A program made the translations under genes and the position numbers. The notes under the pieces were generated by a model that was given only the letters and a program-made list of their open reading frames with translations, was not told the origin of the DNA and ran no database searches. From an uncultured bacterium (GTDB taxonomy: Bacteria; Patescibacteriota; Minisyncoccia; Phycocordibacterales; PALSA-1337), in assembly GCA_903900935.1 (NCBI GenBank), contig CAIUOX010000041.1, forward strand, positions 1-40,887: a DNA stretch of 40,887 nucleotides, given 5' to 3'. This document shows positions 14,076 through 23,129 of this stretch, in pieces (position 1 is the first letter of the stretch; each line of letters opens with the position of its first letter).

Positions 14076-16013
14076 ATGTCTATCCTCAATTCTGAACAAC
14101 AACGAGCTATTGAAACGATCAATGGCCCAGTCCTCATCATAGCCGGAGCTGGATCAGGCAAAACCCGCGTCATTACTCACAGAATTCAAAACCTAATCAG
14201 GAAAGGAGTGGCGCCACACACCATTCTTGCTATAACTTTTACCAATAAAGCAGCCAAAGAGATGCGTGAGCGCGTGCACACACTACTGGCTGAAGACGGT
14301 GCTCTTAATAGACCAGTTTCAATGAATGATCGCCCATTTGTAAGCACATTTCATGCATTGGGGGTGCATATCATTCGTGAAAACGCTACTCTGCTTGGGC
14401 TCACAAGACATTTCACAATATATGACCGATCTGATTCGCGTCGCGCCATCAAAGATGCCATGGCAAAATGCTCAGTTGATCCAAAACAATTTGAGCCGGG
14501 CATGATATTGAACTTAATCTCGCGAGCCAAAGGTGATGGTAAAACATTTCTTGAATACAAAGACTTTGCAAAAGGCTACACCGAAGAAATAGTTGCTCAA
14601 ATATGGGAAAAATATGATGCAATATTGGCAAAAGAGAAGTCTTTGGACTTTGATGACCTTCTTTTGAAAACAGCCAAACTTCTTTCTGAGAACAAAACTT
14701 TGCGCGAGCACTATCACAGTGTATGGAAATATGTGCATATAGATGAATATCAAGATACCAACCATGTCCAATACCAAATTGCAAAATATCTTATTGGCGA
14801 AGAAAAAAATATCTGCGTAGTTGGAGATGCTGATCAAAATATCTACAGCTGGCGTGGTGCGACAATTGAAAATATACTCAATTTTGAAAAAGATTATCCT
14901 CACACAACAATCATCACCCTAGAAAAAAACTATCGATCAACAAAAACTATTCTTACAGCAGCAAATAATGTCATTGAATTGAATACTCTACGCAAAAAGA
15001 AGACTCTTTACACAGACAATGACAAAGGCGACAAGATAACTATGATTGCCTCATATACAGAGCTTGATGAGGCGCGATCAATCGCAGATACCGCACGAGA
15101 CATAATAGAAAAAGGTACATCAGCAAGACAAATCGCCATACTCTATCGAGCAAACTTCCAATCACGCGCAATAGAAGAGGCATTCATCAAAAAAAATATT
15201 CCTTATCAACTTGTCGGTATTCGATTCTTTGAAAGAAAAGAAATCAAAGACATACTTTCATATATACGTGCTGCATTGAACCCCGAAAGTACCACTGATA
15301 TGACACGAATAATCAATATGCCTGCGCGTGGAATAGGAAAGGTGACTATAGCAAAGATAGTAGCAGGACAAGAGTCAACATTACCGAGTGCTACTCGTGA
15401 AAAAGTGGCTCAATTTAGGCGTATATTATCAGATATCCACGCTGAATTAATTAGCAAAAAACCATCAGAGTCAATGCGTTTTGTCATCCAAGAAACTGGA
15501 ATAGAAAAACTTCTGCGAAATGGTGACGCAGAAGATGAGGAGCGTCTCCTAAATATCCAAGAATTGGTCTCTGTAGCTGCTCAGTATGACCACCTTGCAC
15601 CAGAAGAAGGAATTGAATCACTTCTCTCTAATGCAGCGCTTGCAAGTGACCAAGATGATCTTCAGAAAGATGAGGATGCGGTAAAACTTATGACAGTACA
15701 TGCATCAAAAGGGCTTGAATTTGAATACGTATTCATCGCTGGACTTGAACAGGACCTATTTCCATTCAAGCATATAGATGAAGCGGAGATGAGCCAAGCT
15801 GAAGAAGAGGAAGAACGAAGACTTTTTTATGTTGCACTAACGCGTGCAAAGAAAAAAGTATATCTAAGCCACACTATTATTCGTACAGTATATGGATCAC
15901 AACGTGTTAATAACCCATCAGAATTTATTGGGAATATTCACAAAGATTTAATCGAAGAAACGTCGGCACAACAAAAACCAAGTGGTGCAAAAGCATTATT
16001 TATTGATTTTTAG
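14076..16013 (+). CDS. UvrD/PcrA-type superfamily 1A DNA helicase
   Basis: The helicase unwinds DNA 3' to 5' in repair and removes recombinase or stalled complexes. All motifs are in place: the Q motif (LNSEQQRAI), Walker A AGAGSGKT near 24-31, Ia AITFTNKAAKEM, II HIDEYQDTN, III VGDADQNIYSWRGA, IV LEKNYRST, V MTVHASKGLEFEYVFI, and VI RRLFYVALTRAKKK. At 645 residues it is somewhat shorter than Bacillus PcrA, mainly at the C-terminus, where the RNA polymerase-interacting tail is missing. The ORF track starts at 14007, but the first 23 codons begin inside the inverted repeat; MSILNSEQQ at 14076 agrees with the family. Rep is a possible alternative name. Confidence 0.93.
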   Translation: MSILNSEQQRAIETINGPVLIIAGAGSGKTRVITHRIQNLIRKGVAPHTILAITFTNKAAKEMRERVHTLLAEDGALNRPVSMNDRPFVSTFHALGVHIIRENATLLGLTRHFTIYDRSDSRRAIKDAMAKCSVDPKQFEPGMILNLISRAKGDGKTFLEYKDFAKGYTEEIVAQIWEKYDAILAKEKSLDFDDLLLKTAKLLSENKTLREHYHSVWKYVHIDEYQDTNHVQYQIAKYLIGEEKNICVVGDADQNIYSWRGATIENILNFEKDYPHTTIITLEKNYRSTKTILTAANNVIELNTLRKKKTLYTDNDKGDKITMIASYTELDEARSIADTARDIIEKGTSARQIAILYRANFQSRAIEEAFIKKNIPYQLVGIRFFERKEIKDILSYIRAALNPESTTDMTRIINMPARGIGKVTIAKIVAGQESTLPSATREKVAQFRRILSDIHAELISKKPSESMRFVIQETGIEKLLRNGDAEDEERLLNIQELVSVAAQYDHLAPEEGIESLLSNAALASDQDDLQKDEDAVKLMTVHASKGLEFEYVFIAGLEQDLFPFKHIDEAEMSQAEEEEERRLFYVALTRAKKKVYLSHTIIRTVYGSQRVNNPSEFIGNIHKDLIEETSAQQKPSGAKALFIDF

Positions 16014-16020
16014 TTGATCC

Positions 16021-16139
16021 AAGCAAGTCGTACCACATAAAGAAAAAGGGACATTGCAAGCCTGACTGAGGCGAGCACTAGGAATTTTTCAGCAGAAAAA
16101 TATTCGTGTCCCTTTTTCTTTATGTGGTACGACTTGCTT
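16021..16139. repeat. 33-bp perfect inverted repeat between uvrD and ksgA
   Basis: Arms 16021-16053 and 16107-16139 are exact reverse complements (AAGCAAGTCGTACCACATAA at the outer end) around a 53-base spacer. The spacer has its own small hairpin, ATTTTTC-agca-GAAAAAT. The element starts seven bases after the uvrD stop and ends 25 bases before ksgA. It lacks a terminal T-tract, so it is not a plain terminator. Confidence 0.85.
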
Positions 16140-16164
16140 TCCACCAACTAATACGTAATCATCA

Positions 16165-16983
16165 ATGGTATCAATGGAATTATTTGCAAAAAAATCTCTA
16201 GGGCAACATTTCCTGAATTCAACACATGTATTGGATCAGATTATTGAGGCGGCACATATTCAAAAAGGGGAGGTGATTCTCGAAATTGGCCCTGGAACTG
16301 GAATCCTTACAAAAAGACTACTTGGAACTGGATCAAAAGTTATAGCAATCGAAAAAGACGTGCGTGCAGAGGATGTATTACGAGTAAAATTTGAGCAAGA
16401 ATTAAAAAGTGGGCAACTTACACTCATTCAAGGGGATGTTTTGAATGATGTGACACTAAATTCATTTTTGAATACAGACAAAGCAAAAAAATACGCATTA
16501 ATTGCAAATATCCCGTATTATATTACTGGTGCTATTCTAGAAAAATTCCTCGAGCATGAACCTAGACCAGATCGTATGGTACTTCTTGTCCAAAAAGAGG
16601 TCGCTGAGAGAATAGTGGCACGCGACGGCAAAGAAAGTATCCTCTCAATATCAGTTAAAGCATTTGGGACACCAAAAATTATTGCAAAAGTACCACGCGG
16701 AGCTTTTACACCACCACCAACGGTAGACTCTGCGATTCTTTCAATAGAAAATATCAATGATACGCTCTTCCAACAGAAAAACGTTGTAATATCAAGGTTT
16801 TTTGATATTGTGCGAGCAGGATTCGCTCATAAAAGAAAGTATGTAATCAGAAACATGGAGACGGTAGCTACGCAAGAATCGCTTACAACTACATGGAAAC
16901 ATAGCGATCTTGATATTAAGATACGTGCAGAAGACATAAAACCATCACAATGGATCAAAATAGCTCATTATCTAAGCAAATAA
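16165..16983 (+). CDS. rsmA: 16S rRNA (A1518/A1519-N6) dimethyltransferase KsgA/RsmA
   Basis: The enzyme dimethylates two adjacent adenines near the 3' end of 16S rRNA, a late check in 30S assembly. Of 272 residues, SLGQHFL (11-17) and the SAM-binding EIGPGTGILTKRLL (40-53) mark the Rossmann domain. LIANIPYYITGAI (112-124) contains the catalytic N-I-P-Y motif of N6-adenine methyltransferases, and FTPPPTVDSAIL is the conserved family segment. Length is normal. Two starts are possible, 16165 and 16174 (MELFAKKSLG), three codons apart. The gene ends 19 bases from the convergent secreted-protein gene. Confidence 0.95.
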   Translation: MVSMELFAKKSLGQHFLNSTHVLDQIIEAAHIQKGEVILEIGPGTGILTKRLLGTGSKVIAIEKDVRAEDVLRVKFEQELKSGQLTLIQGDVLNDVTLNSFLNTDKAKKYALIANIPYYITGAILEKFLEHEPRPDRMVLLVQKEVAERIVARDGKESILSISVKAFGTPKIIAKVPRGAFTPPPTVDSAILSIENINDTLFQQKNVVISRFFDIVRAGFAHKRKYVIRNMETVATQESLTTTWKHSDLDIKIRAEDIKPSQWIKIAHYLSK

Positions 16984-17002
16984 ATAATACAAAAAAGATA
17001 TT

Positions 17003-18049
17003 TTATGACGAACCGAGGAATGGAGTTATCCATCCTTCTGTTGGGTATACTGTGCAAGCCGTTCCTGCATACATATAACACATCTGTGTACCAATACTAT
17101 ATTTCCCCAACAATTGAGTAGCACCGATTGCAGTATAGTTCATAAACATCTGAGTACCCATAGTATATGAAAGTAAAACTGGGAATGTTGGTGGGAGTGG
17201 ACTCATATAAATCAACCATATATTTCCACTACATGTACATGGCATGACAGAAGTAATCATATTTGTACCAAAATCAGTACCAACTTGAGCTCTGGCCTTA
17301 TTTGGAGAGAGAAAAGCTATAAGTTTTGAAAATGAATCCTGCATAATTCCAACAACGCCAGCTGGTCTGGCTCCAGATTGAGATATACTCTTTCTTGCAA
17401 GTTCCACGAACTTCTCTCGTAGGTTTGTAGTAGTTGATAGATCCTTGCGTATTTGATCTTTCATCTGAAAAGTAAGGGTTGGTAATCCTTGTTTTATAGC
17501 TATAGAATCTGTCACTGCAAACATATCATCTATATGCTCTAAATTTGGATTTACTGGTGTGCTAATAGGGGTGGTCGGCTGTGTGGGGGTACTTGTAGCA
17601 CCTGTATTACTAGACATGGGCTTGACCAATCCCTGCTGAGCAAGACTTGGTGCTAGCGAGGAATTGCTTTGTGTAATAGTTGCTATTTTATCACTCTGAT
17701 TAAGCATTTTTATAGTGGCTGGGCCAACAAATCCAGTACCAGAAGACAATCCAATCGGTGTCAAAATATCATTTTTATACATTTCTTGAAAACGAATAAC
17801 GGCCTGACGAGTGAGCTGACCGAAATAAAGGCTTTCTTGACCACTAGACCCTATACCAAAGGCATTAACCTGCGTTATTGGATTGCTATTTAGAATTTTT
17901 TGTAATTCTTGGACATCATCACCAGTCATACCCACTTGAAGCGACCGTGTAAACTGAAAAGCTGAAGCTTGGACGTTTTTCGTATAGAAACAGGTGAAAC
18001 CTAAAACAAGAACAAATAAACAAATAAACGTACGATTAGATGTATTCAT
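17003..18049 (-). CDS. Exported peptidoglycan-binding-domain protein with Cys-containing C-terminal domain
   Basis: The 348-residue protein begins with a signal peptide (cleavage likely after VQASA, near residue 30). A type 1 peptidoglycan-binding domain spans about 35-115: LQVGMTGDDVQELQKILN, YFGQLTRQAVIRFQ and GFVGPATIKMLN. A Pro/Thr linker (about 145-168) follows. The last 85 residues (from MITSVMPCTCSGN) hold CTC, a later Cys in QMCYM and another in TACTVY, and look like a separate beta-rich exported domain I cannot name. It is the only minus-strand gene at the left border of the envelope block. A TGATACAAT promoter ends six bases before its ATG, divergent from the next gene. It probably sits in or on the cell wall. 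Confidence 0.8.
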   Translation of the reverse strand: MNTSNRTFICLFVLVLGFTCFYTKNVQASAFQFTRSLQVGMTGDDVQELQKILNSNPITQVNAFGIGSSGQESLYFGQLTRQAVIRFQEMYKNDILTPIGLSSGTGFVGPATIKMLNQSDKIATITQSNSSLAPSLAQQGLVKPMSSNTGATSTPTQPTTPISTPVNPNLEHIDDMFAVTDSIAIKQGLPTLTFQMKDQIRKDLSTTTNLREKFVELARKSISQSGARPAGVVGIMQDSFSKLIAFLSPNKARAQVGTDFGTNMITSVMPCTCSGNIWLIYMSPLPPTFPVLLSYTMGTQMFMNYTAIGATQLLGKYSIGTQMCYMYAGTACTVYPTEGWITPFLGSS

Positions 18050-18055
18050 GCATGA

Positions 18056-18064
18056 ATTGTATCA
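18056..18064 (-). promoter_or_regulatory. Extended -10 promoter of the peptidoglycan-binding protein gene, leaderless
   Basis: TGATACAAT on the minus strand stands six bases before the start codon at 18049, with no recognisable -35. It is one half of a divergent promoter pair with 18131-18139. Confidence 0.5.
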
Positions 18065-18130
18065 TGACCTATTTCAAAATAGCCCAAAGAATTGTCCCCA
18101 GATTAAATATGATTATATCCTTTGATTTTC

Positions 18131-18139
18131 TGATATAAT
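18131..18139 (+). promoter_or_regulatory. Extended -10 promoter at the head of the envelope block
   Basis: TGATATAAT ends nine bases before the ATG at 18149. It is the strongest promoter-like sequence before the run of genes to 23789, which are spaced so closely that they are probably one transcript. Confidence 0.6.
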
Positions 18140-18148
18140 TGCGAGAGC

Positions 18149-19018
18149 ATGGTATCAAACTACCCACACAAACAAACAATTATCATTGCAGTAATATGTC
18201 TCATAGCAATCACGTGTGTTGCCGTCTACACACAACGACAAAAAACCAGCACAAATGATGTGCTCAATATCGCTTCTCCAGTACAAGAGGACCTACAAGG
18301 AGACACAAAACTCGCTAGCACAACAAATTGGCAAAAAGATTTCTTTGCTCTTTCTACGAGCACAAAAAAAATCTCAGGGACTGGACAAGAAATATCCCCA
18401 ACAACACTAACTGATCAAATAAGCAAAGATTTCTTTACTCGTTACATGATACTTAGACAGACTGAGCAAACTGGCAATTCAGATTCAGTAAAAAGTGCAA
18501 TGGACCAGACCATCACCAATGCCACTATGGCCGCGCCGAAGCCAAAAACATATTTTTTAAATGATATCAATATTTCATCTGATAATAGCCCGATAGCAAT
18601 ACACACATATGCAAATACCACAGCATCTTTATTACTTACCTATATATCAAAATCAGACCCAACAATGATTGCCGCTGATGCACTAGACAATTCCAATATG
18701 GACGGGCTCAAAGATATAGACCCTATCATTGCAGGATATCAAAAAACAATATCTGAATTGCTCAAAACTATAGTGCCATCGGATCTACAAGATAGCCATA
18801 TAAACACAATCAATAGTCTTAGTATATTGCTCTATGTGTCAGAAGGATTGCGCCATATCAATGAAGATTCAATGCAATCCATGGTTGCTCTAGGCTTCTA
18901 TACGACTGGGCAAGATGCTCTTAGGGGGGCGCTTCTTGATACAAGGGATTATATTTCAGTGCGTAAAATACCAATCACTTCAACAGAGCCTGGATATTTG
19001 TATTTCCAAATAAATTAA
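18149..19018 (+). CDS. Membrane-anchored protein of unknown function, first gene of the envelope block
   Basis: No family is recognised. The 289-residue protein has one hydrophobic segment near residues 11-28 (IIIAVICLIAITCVAVYT), best read as a signal anchor, and a soluble exported remainder rich in Thr, Ser and Asp with predicted helices. The Cys in the helix does not form a good lipobox. It opens a run of four close plus-strand genes (gap of 13 bases to the next). Its place before the exported and VirB6-like proteins suggests an envelope part of the same machine. The start is set by the TATAAT nine bases upstream. Confidence 0.75.
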   Translation: MVSNYPHKQTIIIAVICLIAITCVAVYTQRQKTSTNDVLNIASPVQEDLQGDTKLASTTNWQKDFFALSTSTKKISGTGQEISPTTLTDQISKDFFTRYMILRQTEQTGNSDSVKSAMDQTITNATMAAPKPKTYFLNDINISSDNSPIAIHTYANTTASLLLTYISKSDPTMIAADALDNSNMDGLKDIDPIIAGYQKTISELLKTIVPSDLQDSHINTINSLSILLYVSEGLRHINEDSMQSMVALGFYTTGQDALRGALLDTRDYISVRKIPITSTEPGYLYFQIN

Positions 19019-19031
19019 TAACTTTATTATT

Positions 19032-20678
19032 ATGAAAAACTACTTCACAAAAACAATTGCAATCGTCTGCATGATTGGACTCCTAACTCCATCAGTAGCT
19101 TTTCTTTCATATCCGAAGCATGCACAAGCAGTAGTAGGAACCGTCCAGATTGGTACGAGTTGGGACTTCAACAACATAATGGCTCATTTGGAGAAGTTTA
19201 CTCTTAGCCGACTGGCCAATATTATTGCAAAACAAATTCTCCACCAGCTCACTGCTAGTATTATTGATTGGATTAATAGTGGTTTCCAAGGAAACCCATC
19301 ATTCCTAGATAACCCCCAAGCCTTCTTTCTTGATGCTGCTGACCAAATTACTGGCGTATTCTTGGACCCAAATACAAGTCCTCTCAAATTTCTCTGCGGA
19401 AATATGAACCTAGACCTAAGCCTCGCATTGGCATTTGGTCAGGGATCTTTTATAAATAAACGCTATACCTGTACTCTTGGTAGTATATTCACAAAGTTAA
19501 CAAATCTTCCAAATACAGTATCAATCCAAGGCAGAAGCCTCTCTGGATTCATGAGGGGAGATTTCTCACAGGGTGGGTGGAAAGGATTCTTGTCAGTAAG
19601 TCAACAGCCAAAAAATAATGCGACCGGAGCTTATCTGCAAGCGCATGGGGACTTATTGCATTCTATCGGTATAAAGAAAAATGCTTTGAAAAGCCAACTA
19701 ACCCAAGGAAGTGGTCTTCTCTCTTGGGATTCATGTACTGATACAACTGCTGGTGCTGTTAACACAAGTCTTTCAGGTTCTGGTTCTAATTCTCTGATTG
19801 CAGGAATGATGGCAGACTCCAAAAGCCACAAAGATGCGGCCGGACAAGCATCTATTGATACTGGCAATGGTTCAAGCATTCACGCTTCAATTGACTCAAC
19901 TGGCCTTGTTAAATACCAAAATTGTCGCACACAAACTCCAGGATCTCTCATTTCTAGTCAACTAAATAAGGCAATTGGCTCGCCCGTTCTTGAGCTTGAA
20001 CTCGCAAATGATATAAATGCGATCATTAGCGCACTTGTTACCCAAATGGTTAGCCAAGTTATGAGCGCTGGATTGGGTGGAATTAGTAGGAGTCCATCTG
20101 GTGGGGGCCAATCAGCAACACAAGCTATTATCACAGATATACAAAATAGACAAGCTGCTATGTCCAGTACCATAACACTCACAGGAAATGGTGATACATC
20201 TATATCATCAATTAAGGGAAATTATGATTCGGCAGTAAGAATCCTGACAACAAGTAAGTCAAATTATCAGATTGCACGCAATTGTTTTGCAAATAAAGCT
20301 GGATTATCATCTGCTCAGCAAGCATATGCGCTGAACCAGATTGGTCTCATTGATATAGCAGTAAATACTCGTCTTGATCCTCTACTCAATCATATGCTCG
20401 GAAAACAATCAGAGATCGCTGCATCTATGCCACAAATAAACGTAGCTAGTACAACAGATGCGCAAACTCTTGATACTCTCGTTAGTCAAATAGACACACT
20501 GCAACAATCAATCGCCACAAACAATGTAAATGGATCAGCAATAACACAAGGACCTACTACGGTTGCATCAACCACCACGGCCGGAATAGCAATCAGCGAC
20601 CTCGGCAGTGCACAAACAAGTGCAACACAATTCAATGCGGAAGCGGCACAGTACTCCAACCTATGTAATGGACTCTAG
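19032..20678 (+). CDS. Large exported protein of the type IV-like locus, family unknown
   Basis: The 548-residue product has a signal peptide with likely cleavage after KHAQA (near 34). An N-terminal part contains the pattern IAKQILHQLTASIIDWINSG followed by NPSFLDNPQAFFLDAADQI, a layout I associate with large exported proteins encoded beside VirB6-like genes in Parcubacteria. About seven Cys residues (for example FLCGNM, YTCTLG, WDSCTD, RNCFAN) are spread over the exported part and could form disulphides. The C-terminal 170 residues are helical with long polar stretches, a weak resemblance to VirB5/TrbJ-like tip proteins that I cannot confirm. No Shine-Dalgarno sequence precedes it; it is 13 bases from the previous gene and 15 from the next. 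Confidence 0.75.
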   Translation: MKNYFTKTIAIVCMIGLLTPSVAFLSYPKHAQAVVGTVQIGTSWDFNNIMAHLEKFTLSRLANIIAKQILHQLTASIIDWINSGFQGNPSFLDNPQAFFLDAADQITGVFLDPNTSPLKFLCGNMNLDLSLALAFGQGSFINKRYTCTLGSIFTKLTNLPNTVSIQGRSLSGFMRGDFSQGGWKGFLSVSQQPKNNATGAYLQAHGDLLHSIGIKKNALKSQLTQGSGLLSWDSCTDTTAGAVNTSLSGSGSNSLIAGMMADSKSHKDAAGQASIDTGNGSSIHASIDSTGLVKYQNCRTQTPGSLISSQLNKAIGSPVLELELANDINAIISALVTQMVSQVMSAGLGGISRSPSGGGQSATQAIITDIQNRQAAMSSTITLTGNGDTSISSIKGNYDSAVRILTTSKSNYQIARNCFANKAGLSSAQQAYALNQIGLIDIAVNTRLDPLLNHMLGKQSEIAASMPQINVASTTDAQTLDTLVSQIDTLQQSIATNNVNGSAITQGPTTVASTTTAGIAISDLGSAQTSATQFNAEAAQYSNLCNGL

Positions 20679-20693
20679 TACATACTTATAACA

Positions 20694-23123
20694 ATGAAAC
20701 GTTTTAACCGATACATAATACTGATAAGCGCCTTCCTCCTCATACTGGTGGTGTTTTCAGTACACACCACATTTGCTGCAGATGGTAAAAGTGCAAACTT
20801 AGGTGACAGTGGTGGTGGTCTTTTGACAGACTTCCTTGGAATGCCAAGCTTGACTCAACTAGTTGCCCAATCCTTGGCAAACCTCTTCTCTACTCTGCAA
20901 ACTATTGCAGCTTGGCTCATTGCTGTCGCAGGATCATTGCTCAACTATTCCATCAATCTTACTCTCAATATGAAAACGTTCGTAGACAATACGCCAGCGA
21001 TATTCACTATTTGGAAAGCGATTCGTGATATCTCAGGAATGATCATTATTTTCTCTCTTATCTTTGCGGCACTTCGCCTAATACTTGGTTTTGACGCAAA
21101 ATTCGGAGATCTAATCAAAAATATTGTTATTGCTGGTATTCTCATAAACTTTAGCTTCTTTGCTACTGGATTAGGTATTGATGCCTCAAATATCATATCA
21201 ATGCAACTCTACAATACAATAGCGCCAGCAAATACTCTTGATACATCTGGTACCAGTCCAGCCAGTAGTAAGATGAATACAAGTAAGATAGAACAGTTGC
21301 TAAGTGATGGTGGACTCTCAGATTTATTCATGAAATCGCTAAATACGACTACTCTTTATAACAACAGTGCTAGTTTAAGTAATGCTGGTAAGAATGACGG
21401 TGGTGGATTGAACCTCCCGATCAAGATTGTCATTCAGGGAGTTACTGCGATTCTTATCATGGTTACGGCGGCATTCAGCTTCTTCTTTGCTGCATTAGCA
21501 TTTATGGTTAGATTCGTCATATTGTTGATATTGCTCGCATTCTCGCCGATATGGTTCGCATCACATGTGCTTCCAGAACTCCAAGAGTATGCAAAAAAAT
21601 GGACAGGTCTATATACAGGACAACTCTTATTCATGCCTGTGTATCTGCTATTAATGTATTTTGCATTGAGTGTGATGACTGCAAATCCATACTTAAGTAA
21701 TTTGGGGGCTTCTGTATCAGGAACAAGCGTATCAGATGATGCAAAACTAATCGCTCTCATAATCAATGCGGCTCTTGTACTCATCATGATGAATATACCT
21801 TTATTGGCAGCAATTAAGCTCGGTGGGTCAGCGACTGGATGGATTGAAAAGGGTGGTTATTCAAAGACATTTGGTACTGGTATATCAAAGTGGGTGGGCT
21901 CACGAACAGCTAGAGATACAGTTGGGAAAGTAGCCTATGGCTTGAATGATAGTAGGGCTGTCAAGAAGTTTGCTGCTGTTTTGCCTGGTGTAGGAGGTGC
22001 TATTTCAAAAGGATTGGGCAAGGTGGGTAATGCTGGTTTTGGTATGAAGAAGGGTGGATATGAAGATGCACTCAAAGAAAAGAAAAAAAACCAGACTGCT
22101 CTGTTCAAGAAAATTGGTACAGTTGATCGTGCTAAATATGACACGGAAGAAGAGTATCAGAAAGCAATAGCTAAGGCTGAAGAATCTCAAAAGGCATATG
22201 CAAAGAAACTTACATCAAATCTTTCAACTCCAATCAAAAATTGGGGATCAGACAAGGGTAGAGACGCTAGGATTGCTGAAGTTGATGCGAAGGGAATTGC
22301 CCACTATGGTTCAGAGGAAGAATACCAGAATGCACGCGCCGATGCTGCAAAAACTCCATTTATGTCTAAAGCATTCAATGGAAGAGTTGGAAAATTGCTT
22401 AGCTTCATGTTTGACAGTAGAGCAGGCAAGGAAAGTGGCTTTGTTTTGACGGAAGAGGCCAATATAAAAAATACGAGGAAGGCAAAAGAGGCGAACGATG
22501 CTGCTATTGCCGCTATTGTTGCAACAAGAGAAAGTAGAAACGCAGACATAATAGCGGCTGCGAAGAAAGAAGATGCGGAGTCTGGTAAAGGACTAGAAGA
22601 ACTATCAGCAAAGAGAATCCGTGATATCGACCAAAGAATAAAAAACTCTGAAGAGTCGGTGATAACGGAAGAAAAACAAATGGCAAAAAGAATGAAGGAG
22701 ATTCTCCCTAATGACAATGAACTGGCCCGAATGACTCTTACTGATGTAGAAAAGGCAGAACTAGCCCAGATGGATGTGCACAAAAAAGAAATACTAGACA
22801 ACGATAGAAAATTAAAAGAAAGCCTCACCAAAGAAAAGGCTGACATACTTGACACCAAGGTAACCGTTCTTCAGTTGCTCGCCAAAAAAGACCATAGTGA
22901 TCTACTCACTGATTTTACTCCTGGAGAAAAAGATCAGGTTCAGAGACTTAAAGAAAAGAACGAAAATCTAAAAGCAACAATTGCACGTATCGATAAGAAA
23001 AAACAAAAAGAAGACCGAGGTGCTCTCATCGTTGACATCGCAAAAGAAGCCAAGGAGCTCAGTGAAGATAACGACAAAGGAAAAGGGGATAAACCTAAAG
23101 AAGACAAACCAAAGACAGCCTAA
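20694..23123 (+). CDS. VirB6/TrbL-like polytopic membrane protein with long charged cytoplasmic tail
   Basis: The 809-residue protein has a signal-like N-terminus (cleavage near TTFAA). Hydrophobic segments follow around 67-90, 110-130, 140-160, 245-265, 267-290, 305-325 and 352-375. This count and order fit the VirB6/TrbL inner-membrane channel family of type IV secretion systems. From about residue 400 the protein is soluble, Lys/Glu-rich and helical, ending in a KEDKPKEDKPK tail. Within this part a segment is duplicated: YDTEEEYQKAIAKA and YGSEEEYQNARADA, about 64 residues apart. Usual VirB6 proteins are 300-450 residues, so the tail is an addition. The gene is six bases from the next. Confidence 0.75.
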   Translation: MKRFNRYIILISAFLLILVVFSVHTTFAADGKSANLGDSGGGLLTDFLGMPSLTQLVAQSLANLFSTLQTIAAWLIAVAGSLLNYSINLTLNMKTFVDNTPAIFTIWKAIRDISGMIIIFSLIFAALRLILGFDAKFGDLIKNIVIAGILINFSFFATGLGIDASNIISMQLYNTIAPANTLDTSGTSPASSKMNTSKIEQLLSDGGLSDLFMKSLNTTTLYNNSASLSNAGKNDGGGLNLPIKIVIQGVTAILIMVTAAFSFFFAALAFMVRFVILLILLAFSPIWFASHVLPELQEYAKKWTGLYTGQLLFMPVYLLLMYFALSVMTANPYLSNLGASVSGTSVSDDAKLIALIINAALVLIMMNIPLLAAIKLGGSATGWIEKGGYSKTFGTGISKWVGSRTARDTVGKVAYGLNDSRAVKKFAAVLPGVGGAISKGLGKVGNAGFGMKKGGYEDALKEKKKNQTALFKKIGTVDRAKYDTEEEYQKAIAKAEESQKAYAKKLTSNLSTPIKNWGSDKGRDARIAEVDAKGIAHYGSEEEYQNARADAAKTPFMSKAFNGRVGKLLSFMFDSRAGKESGFVLTEEANIKNTRKAKEANDAAIAAIVATRESRNADIIAAAKKEDAESGKGLEELSAKRIRDIDQRIKNSEESVITEEKQMAKRMKEILPNDNELARMTLTDVEKAELAQMDVHKKEILDNDRKLKESLTKEKADILDTKVTVLQLLAKKDHSDLLTDFTPGEKDQVQRLKEKNENLKATIARIDKKKQKEDRGALIVDIAKEAKELSEDNDKGKGDKPKEDKPKTA

Positions 23124-23129
23124 AAACAT

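Noticed and set aside
22304-22858. 184-residue minus-strand ORF
   Set aside because: Its Ser/Ala/Phe-rich composition is the antisense of the Lys/Glu-rich tail of the VirB6-like gene.
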